DNA from: Gnetum montanum
Lineage: Eukaryota; Streptophyta; Gnetopsida; Gnetales; Gnetaceae
NCBI GenBank assembly: GCA_015680685.1
Contig: MNCI01025442.1
Span: forward strand, 432,958-496,957
Reading direction: 5' to 3'
Length of the DNA: 64,000 nucleotides
In this document: positions 46,906-57,700 of the stretch, piece by piece
Numbering within the stretch: the stretch's first letter is position 1
Layout: each line of letters opens with the position of its first letter
The notes under the pieces: model-generated
Seen by the model: only the letters and a program-made list of their open reading frames with translations
What the model was told of the DNA's origin: nothing
Database searches by the model: none
Made by a program: the position numbers and the translations under genes

Positions 46906-47900
46906 TGCCCCCATGACTGAATGAAAACTTGTCCTCGAGTTAAAGTGAGAACAAGATCCATTGATTATACAATGGATAGGTATGGGATTATTGACTGACA
47001 AGAATGGATTCATACCGCAGTGTGGAGTCAAAAAAAAATTGAGACACAACACACAAAAAAAATCCTATGATTACAAAATTGGATAGAACTCATGTAGTTC
47101 CTGGTGGCAGTGGCTTCTCCATGGGTGTATTTCCCTTTTCTTGCACTCCAAGTCTTGGGATTTTATGGCGTTGAAGTATGGCCTAGATTTTCTCCTCTTG
47201 TAAGGCCTTGAGTGCCTTGGTGTGTGTGTATGTTTGTGCTTGTGCCATAGAGGCATCTCAGTCAGCCTTCTCTTTTTCTTTCGCCACCCTTTTATTCTCT
47301 ATCAACAGTTTATTAAGTTGCTCAGTTCTAAAAGTGTCTAGCTAGTTCTGAGCAACCTTTGGCCCTGTATTCAGAAGGTTTAATACTTTTGAAATGGCTT
47401 GAATAGAGAAATCAATATTCACATCATAATTTTTAACCATGGTGCCTTCTTCTTTATTGTGCCAAAATTGGTACATTTCCCCTAAGTACCAAGCACCGCT
47501 TTCAGAGAGGGTAGGCCATAATGGGGACCCTTTGAGGTGATCCCTAACGACATTCGGAGCAAATTCTGTGAAAGGTCCAAAGTTTAATTCCATGATCACT
47601 ATAGTGAATATGGACCTTTCATGGATGGTTTGAACACAATCTTGGGGCAACATGATATATTGTCCTTGTTCAGATGCTGCAGTAGCTCCTCCTTCTACCT
47701 TCCTTGATTGTACAGTAGTAGGGTCTTCTTGGTGGATACTAAATGATTCTTCCTTCTACTCTGCATGTTGTTTGGCAAGGACTTGTCCTTCACCTCTCCT
47801 AGGTCTTTTGATCGCACCTTGAGTAGAACCTTCCTATTGTCCACATTTCAGGGCCATCTACAATCACACGGGGCCAATCGTTAGTAAGGTTGTTACCAAA
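46906..47900 (-). pseudogene. E5 3' ORF with C-terminal coiled coil
   Basis: The minus strand is open over 47653-47342 (MLPQDCVQTIHERSIFTIVI..., with 'FAPNVVRDHLKGSPLWPTLS' and 'LGEMYQFWHNKEEG'). After one TAG it continues in the same frame with 'LNKLLIENKRVAKEKEKA' and 'KALKALQEEKIQAILQRH', a coiled coil reaching about 47090. Upstream to 47880 the frame is Arg/Lys/Glu-rich with stops. It is the best-preserved copy of the family's 3' ORF. It matches no protein I know; its place between the non-coding block and the 3' LTR is shared with E1 and composite interior 3. Confidence 0.55.
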
Positions 47901-49610
47901 GTTAGGTTATACCTTACTACTTGCCTTAATAGATTTACTTTATTTCCATGTGATGTTAATTATTGGAAGAACATGTCCCCAAAAGATTATAATGTTGAGT
48001 CCTCTTTGCTTAGGTGGTTTCCAAATTTAATTTTTTGGGATAGCTAAGGTGCTTAGGTGGTTTTTGACACATTCTATTCTTAATTTTACAACTAATTACC
48101 CTTAAAGATGTCCTTCGGGTGATGATGAATTTCAAAAAATTTATGCACTATTTGGCATGTTCCCCTTCCCCATGACTAAGCTGAACACTCCGAGTTCAAG
48201 TAGGTTTAGACGGAATGAAAATCGAAGTACCAGCAAGCGAGATATATGTATAAAAGCAAGGGTCTCACAATTGCAAGTCATAGAGAAAAATTCAGAAAAA
48301 CTCCCCTGCATGAATAGTGGAAAATGATGGTAAGTGTTGNGTTCCAGGATAATTCAACTAGTTCTAAAGGCACAAAAATTATGATGGTGTGGAATTTATC
48401 AATAAAGACCTTAGATGGTAGAGAAAAAGGCTATGTGATGGTTCATAGGAACGTTGAATTGGAGGGATAGTAATAAGGGAAAGAAAATTGTTGGCAATAT
48501 GCTAAGGGTAATAAATGGTGTGTGGAAGATGGGTCATGAGTGTAAATTACAAAAATTATGCAAGTGGATCCTCCCCAAAGCAGGTTCCAACCTTTAATGC
48601 CCTTGCGTAACCACACTTAAAAGTTTTCGTGGGCACTTGAAGGGTTAAATGTAATCCACACTGGTTCCACAAAACACACACATGTAAATATCACTAGGAT
48701 GAGGTAAGAATTCTACGCTATACGAGACACAAGCAACAATTACATGGACAATGAGATGAGACATGGTATAGTGGGGATTGTAGAGATTGGGACATGAGGT
48801 AATTGACCTAGGGCATAATGAATCCTAAATGTAAAGCATGATTAATGTGTCATTAACCCATCATTCCAAGATCAGAACCAAGTCCATTCCTCTGATCAGT
48901 GACACCGCATTGTTTCATCCCATGATGAGCAACTATGAGAGTACTAGAACAATAAGGCATACAATCACTTGGCATTTTCTTCAAGGGAGGAGTGATTTTT
49001 GTTTTGTGACACTTCCTTTGTTTTTTTTTTTCTTCTTTTTTTTTTTCAATTGCTGAATCCAAAGAAGCCACCAACCTTTAGGCATGGGTGCATGTCTTTC
49101 CAGTGGGACCCCCTAGAACAGCATTGGATTTTTTAGTACCTTTTGATTACTTTTACTCCCATTTTGCATTAGATCTACAAGGATCTTAGTACAACCATAT
49201 TGCATGATAACTCTCACGGACATTACCAAAGAGAATCCGCAAGTCCCCTTGATGTCACACCCTAATCATTCCCTCTTGGTCCATCCTTCTTCATTCTGGG
49301 TACAATGAACACAAAATTAATTTTAAGTTTTAAGAATGTCAAGAATATCACTATACCCTTAATTAGAACCTCTTATTTGTAGAATGGATGAGTGGGTGTA
49401 ATGGACTCACTGTCCATATAATTGATCACTCGAGACTTGATAACATATAACACACCTCAACCAATGAGCCACATGAGTGTTTTATTCATAGATGAGGTTA
49501 CTTATAAAAACGTAAAAAGACAAAAAGATAAAACAAGAAATTTGAAAAAGGAAGAACTGCAAAACAAAAAGTTGTAAAATTGAAGAAAATGAAAAATATT
49601 TATTAATCTT
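47901..49610 (-). other. E5 conserved non-coding block
   Basis: Landmarks 'atcctccccaaagcaggttc' (48566), 'aaccaagtcc' (48878), 'aggcatgggtgcatgtcttt' (49080). A T-rich run at 49020-49047. One N at 48340 with no duplication around it. No supported ORF. Confidence 0.6.
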
Positions 49611-51604
49611 GCTTGTTATTAAAATGGGGGATATCCCCCTTAACTAAACTATTGAGGATGGCAAAGATTAATAAATGAAAGATGATGATCCTTGCATGTT
49701 GGAAATATTGGGACCTGGTCATACTTACCCCATCGAGGTTCACACACTTGATCATAGTAAGCATAGTGGGGAAATTTATGAGATGTGGTTCCTGGATAAT
49801 GAGTTGACCCAATATGATAATTGAGACCATAAGATGGTATGCAAGGATCAGGATGTTACTCTCCATGGTTGTGTTCATTGGGCCGTATGGTTGTTGGAGT
49901 GTTAATTGGTGGCCCTGATGAAGTAACATGAGGCGTTGGGTTCGAAGATAAGGGTGCACCACAGGGTTGGACTTGTGCTAGGTTGGAGGATGTAGTAGCC
50001 TTGGAATTGTGTTGTCCCTTCCTAGGGTTATTTCTAAAGAAGGGACGCCATCGATGTTGCTAAGGTTTCTCACTGCTATTGGTAATAGTAGCACAAGTAA
50101 TGTTCGGAGGTTGCTGCTGTGGTGCAGACATCTTAGGAATAGTTGGTGGTGATGTAGAAGGAGGGAAAGGATGAGAACGTTCAAAATTAGGAGAAGCGTA
50201 AGGTGCACAAGGTGGTGGTTGTGTTGAGGACATGGGTTGATAGTATTGAGGAGAACGATAATGCGGTGAGATAGAGTATGTTGGCCTAGTTGGAGAAATA
50301 GGGTATTGGACTAGATAAGCATTTGGATTCGGATGATATGAAGGGTGTCTCCAATTTAGGGGTAGCTTCCCCCACGACTGGGATTGTTGCCATTGTGATC
50401 AAACACAGTATCTTTGTACGAACTCGGGATGTAACGTGGTTCCCCAATGCTCATATAAATGTAACAAGATTGGGCATTGGTCCTTGGGGTGATCGTACAG
50501 GCAAATGTTGCATTCATACGTGTGATTGGCAGTTGAGCTCTTATTTTCCTTATCCCTTCTTTCTGATTGTCTACTGATACTTTGTCCTGCTTCTCGGGTT
50601 GTCAAAACTCTATCTCCAATCATATTGATATATTCCCCACACTTTTTATGCATCCATTTTAGCCTCTTATTGATCTTTACCTTGATTTCATCTAATGATT
50701 TTTGTACTGGCAAAGATGGTTCTTCCTCCTTGAGAGTGGTTGATTTCTCCTTTTTGTGATTATGGACCTTTGTTAAGTTGAGACTTTGGTCCCATTGATG
50801 TTTTTCAACACTCTCCCATCTAGCCATTTCTCCTTCTTCTTTTGCTACCCGCTTAATAAGCTCTTGGACTTGATGGGTTCGTAGTTCGTATAGTTGACCT
50901 TGGGCATACATCCCTAGGGTTCTCCTTGTTTCATCATGAAGCCCATCAATGATATGGTACATTAGCCTTTCCTCGGAGAACTCATGGCTTGGAAAGTTGT
51001 TTAACAGTGCATAATATCTTTCTAAGGCCATGTCCAAGGGTTCATGTTGTGCTTGTTTCCACTCTTGGATTTGTTTCCTCAAGGCTGACACTCTTGCGTA
51101 GGTTTGATATCTTTCGTTAAAGAGTTCTACCATTGTTGGCCAACGTCATATTGAATTTGGTCTTAACGATCTATACCATACTTTTGCTTGGCCAACGAGT
51201 GTCATAGGAAAGAGATTGAGTTTTTGCCAACCATTATCAATGTTGTTCCATGTGCAAGCTTCGTAGAAGACTTGTAAATGTTGATGTGGATCTAAGTCAT
51301 AGCCTCCTGAGAAATTAGGGAAGTTGTTTAAATCGAGCCTGGGTAGATGACTCTCTTTATGATGCCTACGGGAGATTTGAACAACCTCTTGTATTTGCAT
51401 TAGGCTTGTAGTGGCTAGTAGGGGTTCATCGTCATCAGGTAAGTTATGCTTTCATGCGTTAGGACGATGTTGCTTTTGTTTATGTTTATAAGAAACCCCC
51501 ACTTTGGATTACATACTCCAATCTTCATTGTCAGATAATTCATTGGTTCTCCAATAAATTGCCTCACTAGATGTGGCATTATCATAGTCTTGTAGGAGAG
51601 GCAT
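49611..51604 (-). pseudogene. E5 gag (near-intact capsid/nucleocapsid)
   Basis: ATG at 51604 (MPLLQDYDNATSSEA...) with an early stop at about 51512. Open from 51400 (MQIQEVVQISRRHHKESHLP..., 'YDLDPHQHLQVFYEACTWNN', 'LVGQAKVWYRSLRPNSI') to 51146. Then 51133-50399 is open for 244 codons (MVELFNERYQTYARVSALRK..., 'YHIIDGLHDETRRTLGMYAQ', zinc knuckle 'CNICLYDHPKDQC'). A Pro/Ser/Gln/His-rich tail follows in another frame to about 49611. Length about 660 residues. The capsid core matches Athila-type gag. The fewest lesions of all gag copies here. Confidence 0.78.
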
Positions 51605-51724
51605 GATTGTGAAACTGTGTGAATTCGTATGTGACTTTTTGTAATTATTTCTTCCTAAAAGATATATCGTTAACTCTTATACAGTGACCTTGTATGATAT
51701 ACCTAACCTAGATAACTAGCATCG

Positions 51725-51742
51725 TCCTCGGCAACGGTGCCA
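51725..51742 (-). promoter_or_regulatory. E5 primer-binding site (tRNA-Asp)
   Basis: The minus strand reads TGGCACCGTTGCCGAGGA, one T after the 5' LTR. Sixteen of 18 bases match the complement of plant tRNA-Asp 3' end, TGGCGCCGTTGCCGGGGA. Best-preserved primer site in the window. Confidence 0.9.
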
Positions 51743-51743
51743 A

Positions 51744-52609
51744 TGATGAGTGGTGAGGTACCCCTACACTCAACCATACGAATACGAGTGTTTCACGCAC
51801 GATCTGGTCGAACTCTGCAGACGAGCTAGTTGTGGTATCTAGACAGTTACTCATAGGTTGCAGTTCGTTGTCTTCCCACCTAGACTAGTATTAGCTTTGT
51901 CAGGTATGATTTAGTCTAGAGTGAGGTGTATGATGTGTTTCTACACTAGTACTACTCTTGAGTATGATGGAAAATAATATTAATTAAACTAGGGGAGAGA
52001 GAGAGAGAGAATCTAACTAGCCTAAGCGTGATGAGTATTTGTTCCTTAATCATCCGTACACATCTTGGACCTCATGCACAACTACCATTGGGATTACCAA
52101 GCACATGGCCTAAGTACGCTACTGGGTTTCCAAGTAATCACACTTGAATGCTCGTGATTAAGTCGTACTCATTCCATGTTTAATAGGAGATAAGGGTGAA
52201 GAGATATTAACTAGGAAAGTAGTAAATAACAATTAAACAATTAAATAAATAATTAAGCTAAGTGGATGCTACAATGATGAAGTAATCTCGATCTTTATTG
52301 CCGGTTATGTGTGTGTCCAAGTACGTCACACTCGAATAAGGATGCCGTACAATTACAATCACCACACTGCGGGCATGCACTGGGAGGAAAGGGTTGAGAA
52401 GAATCTAAACTTAAAAACTTACAATAAAATCTAAAGACTAATGCCCAAAACCAAGTGTGCTGCCTTTTATTTATAGACATAGCGGCGGGCCGCGATATCA
52501 CGGTTGATGCGATATCGTGGGTCCGATAACTGGGCTCCGATAACTGGGCCTGACATACCATATCTTATATCAGGGCTCCGATCTAGGCTTGACAGACCAT
52601 GACTCATCA
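51744..52609 (-). repeat. E5 5' LTR
   Basis: 866 bp, same length as its partner. Palindromes cgatatca and cgatatcg at about 52493-52517, and a minus-sense TATA box within 'ttttatttatagacatagc' (52465). Followed by TSD catgg. Confidence 0.88.
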
Positions 52610-53390
52610 CATGGGTAGCTCAAATAGCTCATAAACAAATGGATTAAAGATTTACTGTTTTCTTTTCAAGAAATCTATTTTGTTGTATTCTAATAATACA
52701 TGTTGTTCATCATCTACTACTTATAGTAAACACAATTAACATACTTTCTCTTCATGCTACTCATTGTTCCATCTTTCAGTTTCAACTCAAATATAGTGTA
52801 ATCTCATTCTTACTCTATGAATTAATGCTCTTATGGATATTGGAATTATTGCATGTAGATATTTTGTTTCATCATGAATTGTAGCTTGTACAATTTTATG
52901 AAAAAATATTCTAGTTGTTTAAGTTCAAATATTGTTATTACTCTTTATTATATATAAAATGTTCTAGCCATTGCAAGTTATTATGCTATACAATGCTTCC
53001 ATTTATAATTTTGAAAGCATTCTACTCCCGAATATGGATATGATCTCAAATTTTTTTTATTATTTAGCTAGAAAGTGTGATCTCTCTTATTAGTTCCATA
53101 AGCTATCACTTTTGATTTGTCAACCTTCACTTTCATTTTTGTACATTGACAAAATTTTTCCAACTAATGCAATATTGCTTTTAACCCTATTTTTGAATTT
53201 GCAATTACTGCTACACCATTTGCAAAGGTTAAAAGTTATATGCATAACTAATCCAAACTAATGACATGATTTGTAGATGCCTCTTCAATCCACTTTTTTA
53301 GTTTGTCAATAAAAATATCGAATAATGCTAATAAAAAAAGGATACATGGTTCTTGTATATTTGTAATTTTATTCAATCTCAAATGTATAC
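52610..53390 (-). pseudogene. RTE-like LINE A: RT C-part and C-terminal domain
   Basis: Minus strand: 'LFDIFIDKLKKWIEEA' (about 53310), a decayed YADD box 'FANGVAVIANSKIGLKAIL' (about 53215), then 'MKVKVDKSKVIAYGTNKRDH'. After 53000 it continues with 'IHRVRMRLHYI' and 'VVDDEQHVLLEYNKI' near 52650, a zinc-ribbon-like end of the type (E/D)DExHxLxxC. The order matches RTE/CR1-type non-LTR elements. E5 inserted just downstream. Many stops. Confidence 0.55.
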
Positions 53391-53699
53391 TTAAAGGCTA
53401 AAACTAAGGGGCCTCACACATAATGTGTTGGAATTTTTTTGAGAAGGCTTACATGCATAAGACTCTTGATTTAAAAGCTCCAAGTTATAGTTATAGTTGG
53501 GGTAATGCCTACTAATAAAGTTCAAATTTAGCTATATATAACTCGAAGATAAATATGGTTTTAAAAAATTTGGGTTTTAATGCCCTATGAAACTAGTTGC
53601 ATAGCAGAGGTTCTCTCCAAATTTTTTGGGTTTAAAATTAAAAGTATAAAGTTTGTAAAAGTTAAGTAAAATACATGGAAACAAAATTTTCCTATACTA
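53391..53699. other. No recognisable feature
   Basis: AT-rich junction between two LINE remnants, with no convincing frame. Confidence 0.4.
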
Positions 53700-54175
53700 T
53701 TTTCTCAAATTAAAATGAGTAGTAAAAAAGAGTGTGCATATGAATGTGTTTTATAAAATGAAGCTTTAGTACATTTGAAGACCCATAGGATCTATTGAAG
53801 ATATTACATTTTCATAAAAAATAAAAATAGACTCTACAAATTGACCAAGCATTAATGGGACATCAAAAACAAATCATATAGGTTTTTTGATGTAACATTA
53901 TATTGTTGTCTCAAATGGGTAGTCACACCATAAGAAAAAAATGCAAGTAACTCATCTTCAAGGGATCTTATCTACACAACCTACAATTGCACCATTCTTG
54001 GTGGAGTTGAATCCATCTTCCACTTTCAATTCTAAAATGATGAGAACTTAAGTGAGGCTTACTAATATCATTTTGATACTTGATTGGAGTAGCAATTGAA
54101 AGATAGTGGGCCTTTACATCTAATTTATTAGATCTAATGTGGCGTAAATAAAATTGTCTCTTGCCTTCCATAGTA
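53700..54175 (-). pseudogene. RTE-like LINE B: C-terminal domain and tail
   Basis: Open minus-strand piece 54171-53968 ends 'HHFRIESGRWIQLHQEWCNC' then 'RLCR'. After a stop and frameshift 'FFLWCDYPFETT' follows: together the C-x2-C ... H ... C end of RTE-like LINEs. Its tail shares 'gacccataggatctatt' with LINE A (45.9 kb). It is a second copy, since this end lies upstream (minus sense) of LINE A's RT. Confidence 0.5.
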
Positions 54176-54465
54176 GACCATATTTGTATAAATACCTTTT
54201 GCTTGACTAGTTAGTGAATAGGTTTAGGATTTTGCTTCATGTCTTTTCAAGAGATATTCCATTTTTTCAACCATTGTACCTCATGAAAATACTAACCATG
54301 GTGTCCCAAATCCTCAAAAACTGCTTTACCTACCTTGAAATATGCAAACTATAAGTGTATAAAATGAATTTGCATAAGGCTGTAGGTAATTAATCATATT
54401 TACATAATAACATTGAGTGAGGTATTTGAATCTAATCTATAAAATATGCTTTACTAGTGAAGCAT
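54176..54465. other. No recognisable feature
   Basis: Intergenic, AT-rich, no supported ORF. Confidence 0.4.
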
Positions 54466-54474
54466 TTTTATGTA

Positions 54475-54602
54475 TAAATAACGAGGTGTTAACCTAGTGG
54501 TATGGGTCTTAGTTTGGTAACCCAAGTCATAGGTTCTTATAAACTTCTATAAATCTCAGGATGTGCCTGTGTTTCAATTATTTCAGGTTACAACACCCCC
54601 AC
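54475..54602 (+). mobile_element. tRNA-derived SINE, copy 2, with TSDs
   Basis: Box A TTAACCTAGTGG at 54489; truncated box B 'aggttc' at 54531; tail 'caggttacaacaccccc'. Same head and tail as copy 1 but about 20 bp shorter in the middle. Flanked by TTTTATGTA at 54466-54474 and 54603-54611, a 9-bp TSD typical of LINE-driven insertion. It lies about 190 bp upstream of the RRP8 start. Confidence 0.72.
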
Positions 54603-54611
54603 TTTTATGTA

Positions 54612-54791
54612 CGCGCACATATTATAGAAAAGAAAAGAAAAGAAAAGAAAAGCTAAGCTGCTCATGTTTTTTAACATCACCATTGAAAGATAATATCTGT
54701 GAATCCAAGGTCCAATATCCAGACACAAAAACCCTATAAAACGTTCCTTCTGTATGGACAGGGCCGCGTTCGATTTTGTGTTAACTCTGCG
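54612..54791 (+). promoter_or_regulatory. RRP8 promoter region with telo-box and TATA-like element
   Basis: An (AAAAG)n run at 54628-54652; telo-box AAACCCTA at 54729-54736; overlapping CTATAAAA at 54734-54741, a possible TATA box. Telo-boxes are common in promoters of plant ribosome-biogenesis genes, which fits the downstream product. A TATA box here would start transcription near 54765, leaving the in-frame ATG at 54699 outside the transcript and favouring the ATG at 54792. Confidence 0.55.
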
Positions 54792-57700
54792 ATGGAAAAC
54801 AGAAAGAAGAATAGACGGAAGAAGAAACATCGTGCGAAGAAGAAGAATAAGGAACAACAACAACAGGGCGCTTCTGTAAATGATCCTCAATCACCCGAAA
54901 CATCTGTGGGTGGAAAATCAAGTAGAAAAAGGAAAAAATCAAATCATGCCAATAATGACAGCGCTTCTGAGTGTAAAATAACGAAGCATTGCACACAAAT
55001 GGAGCAGCTACACGGGAAACCTACTTCGCAGAATACTTCGAAGCAGAGTAGTCTACTTGATAAGGTTCATGCACAATCTCGTTTTCTTGTTTAATCTATT
55101 ATCTTTTAAAATTTTCATGAAATTGAATTACTACCATTGTGAAGGAAAGTTCCTTTTAATTAGCCACAAGAAGATTTCCTGCATCTAAGCATGAAACGAA
55201 GCCTTTCCTAAAGTTCTGAATTGATTATATTTTTCTGCATTTGATGTTTTGGCTATGACACTTTGAAATTTGAATTGATAGAAGAACTAGCGGTGATTAA
55301 AGGCATGAGGAGAGTGGAGTGATAAGCATCACTGACAAAATTGATATGATCTTGTAATCCCGATTTGCATATATTGCTTCATGTAGTTAATGCTGCTTGC
55401 AGCTTTAGTTTGTAAAATAATCGTTCAGCAGAACAGAATGGCTCTTTAATCTCAGCAATAGTTTGTGTAGTTTCTGATTTACTTCTCAGGGAAGGCAATC
55501 ATTTACATTCTAAATTTGAATGACAAGACAAATTTTTATGTTTAACAAAATAGGGGCAACAAATCTGTACGAGGAATTGAGCATTTTCTGTTATATGGTC
55601 TATGTCAATTTCCTGTCTACTTGGAGTAGAGGTGCGACAGGTTGTGTTATGTGATTTATGCGATTTTGTTTTCGTTTTTTTTAATTGGTTTTTCGGAGCT
55701 TGGACCCCATGTAATGAATGTACTTGTAATTTTTTAATGTTTTAAATCACTTCAGTCCGATTCATGCACAGAAAAATTTTGCAAGTATAAATAATTGATT
55801 TTAACATGTAATCTCGTTGATCATGTCCATGCAGATGCGAGCACGATTATCGGGCGGCTATTTCCGGATGTTGAATGAGAGGCTTTACACTTGTGGGTGA
55901 GTTTTTATATTTTTGACTTTGAAACAAGCTTGGTTTACAACAGTAAGACTTCGTTTGGTGTCACATGCTGTGCAGATTTTTGAATATAAAAGGATTCTGC
56001 ATGTTTAGATTTAGATGTACATTTTGCATGTATCTTCGAAATGAACCCAGTTATTTGTTTTTGTAATTTATAGTTTAAGATATATTTTAAATTTCAATGG
56101 CATATGCTTATTCGAATGTATTTCCTACTGTTTGCATTTTTATGTTGTACAGCGGGCATGAAGCATTTGAATTTTTCAAGAACGACCCTTCCTTATTTGA
56201 TGTGGTAATGTAAAATTCTCAAATTCAATTACAATAATTAGTTTATTAATGATTTTGAATGTACCAGCACTGTTTGATTAATTAAGATAAAAAAAAGTAT
56301 TCTGTTAATAATAATATCTCCAACTAATTGATTTTTTTGATTCACTTTTTGTTCAGTTTGCAATGCACCAGATTATATCTTCATTTCTGTTCTTATTTCC
56401 AAGTGCATTTATCGTCTAAGATTACATGTTGCTATTTTAACATGCTCAACCCCTTTGCTTGTGCAACTTTCTTTACTTCTATGAACAAATTAATCTTAGT
56501 TGTTATCATGAGTAAGGTTCCTATTGCAATACAGTAGTGTGATATGCATATTTTTTATTAAATGCAGTGCTTCATATCAGTAGTGTAACTTGTGACCTGT
56601 AAGAGCCATAAATTTTCATAAAAGATTCTTATTTTGGTGATTTGAGCATCTAATAGTTGCATGATTATTTTAAATGTTTGGGAATTAGGATAATGGAATT
56701 CATTCTCTTTATGTGTGCTGTATATGCCTGCTGATTTTGTGAAACAGTACCACACAGGTTACCAGGAACAGATGTCTCACTGGCCTCAGCAACCTGTTGA
56801 CATATTTATTAAGTGGTTGAAGAACCATGGAACTTCTTTGGTTGTAGCAGATTTTGGCTGTGGTAATTTCTTTACTAGTTCTGTGAAAATTAAATATTAT
56901 CAATGATATTTGTCAGCAGTGAGAAGGAAGAGAGGTTTTAAATGCTGATTTGCTACATTCTTCTTAGCTCATTATGTGCTCTTTTCAATTATTCATTTAC
57001 ACTGCAGGGGATGCAAAGCTTGCTAAAAGTGTTAAAAACAAAGTGTTCTCTTTGGATCTTGTGTCGTGTGATCCATCAGTAATTGCTTGCAATATGGCGC
57101 ATGTGAGTTCTACTGTGAAATTTTAAAATTTTAATGGTTTTCAGTCTAGTCTATCTATATCCTATCTTTTGAAATTTCAATAGAGAAATTAATAAAAAAG
57201 AGAATCGTTGCTCAACTGTTATAATTCCTAATGTATGATTTCTTTTTCAGACTCCACTAAATTCAACATCAGTTGATGTTGCTGTGTTTTGTCTTTCACT
57301 GATGGGAACAGACTTTCCAGAATATCTTAAAGAAGCACATAGAGTTTTGCGGCCTAGGTATCTTTAGTAAAAGATGCTTTTTAATTGTCGTCCAGACAGT
57401 TAACTTTCTTATTGCTTTTGGTGTTTTTGAATGTAATGTTGCTTTTAATATACTTTTATTTTGAGGATTACCATCTTATCAATAAACCTTTTTATGCCAA
57501 CTGTACACAAACATACATAAGGATTTCCAGACGAACATGAGAAAAAAAGAAAAAGAATATTTTTTTTCTCGGATGAAACAAATTTAAAGTCCACATGGCA
57601 GATTCCAGACTTCTTTATGAAACACACTCTTCTACATACAACAAGATGCCATGAACCCAAGCAAAGCATTTCAACTTCTCTGACAAGCTAACCACTCCCA

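Larger units (their letters stand above)
46040..52609 (-). mobile_element. E5: complete pol-less (gag-only) Athila-like element
   Basis: TGATGAGT to ACTCATCA, 6570 bp, flanked by perfect 5-bp TSD catgg (46035-46039, 52610-52614). Both LTRs are 866 bp and differ almost only by transitions. Minus-strand order: 5' LTR, tRNA-Asp primer site, gag (51604-49611), non-coding block, 3' ORF, polypurine tract, 3' LTR. No protease, RT, RNase H or integrase can be found, and no room remains for them between gag and the block. Such terminal-repeat elements with only gag are known in plants. This is the youngest-looking copy here and was presumably mobilised by relatives like E2. Confidence 0.85.

Noticed and set aside
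54699-54791. Upstream in-frame ATG extending RRP8 by 31 residues
   Set aside because: It precedes the telo-box and TATA-like element, so it is probably not transcribed; the extension has no family similarity I can recall. Not excluded without a mapped 5' end.
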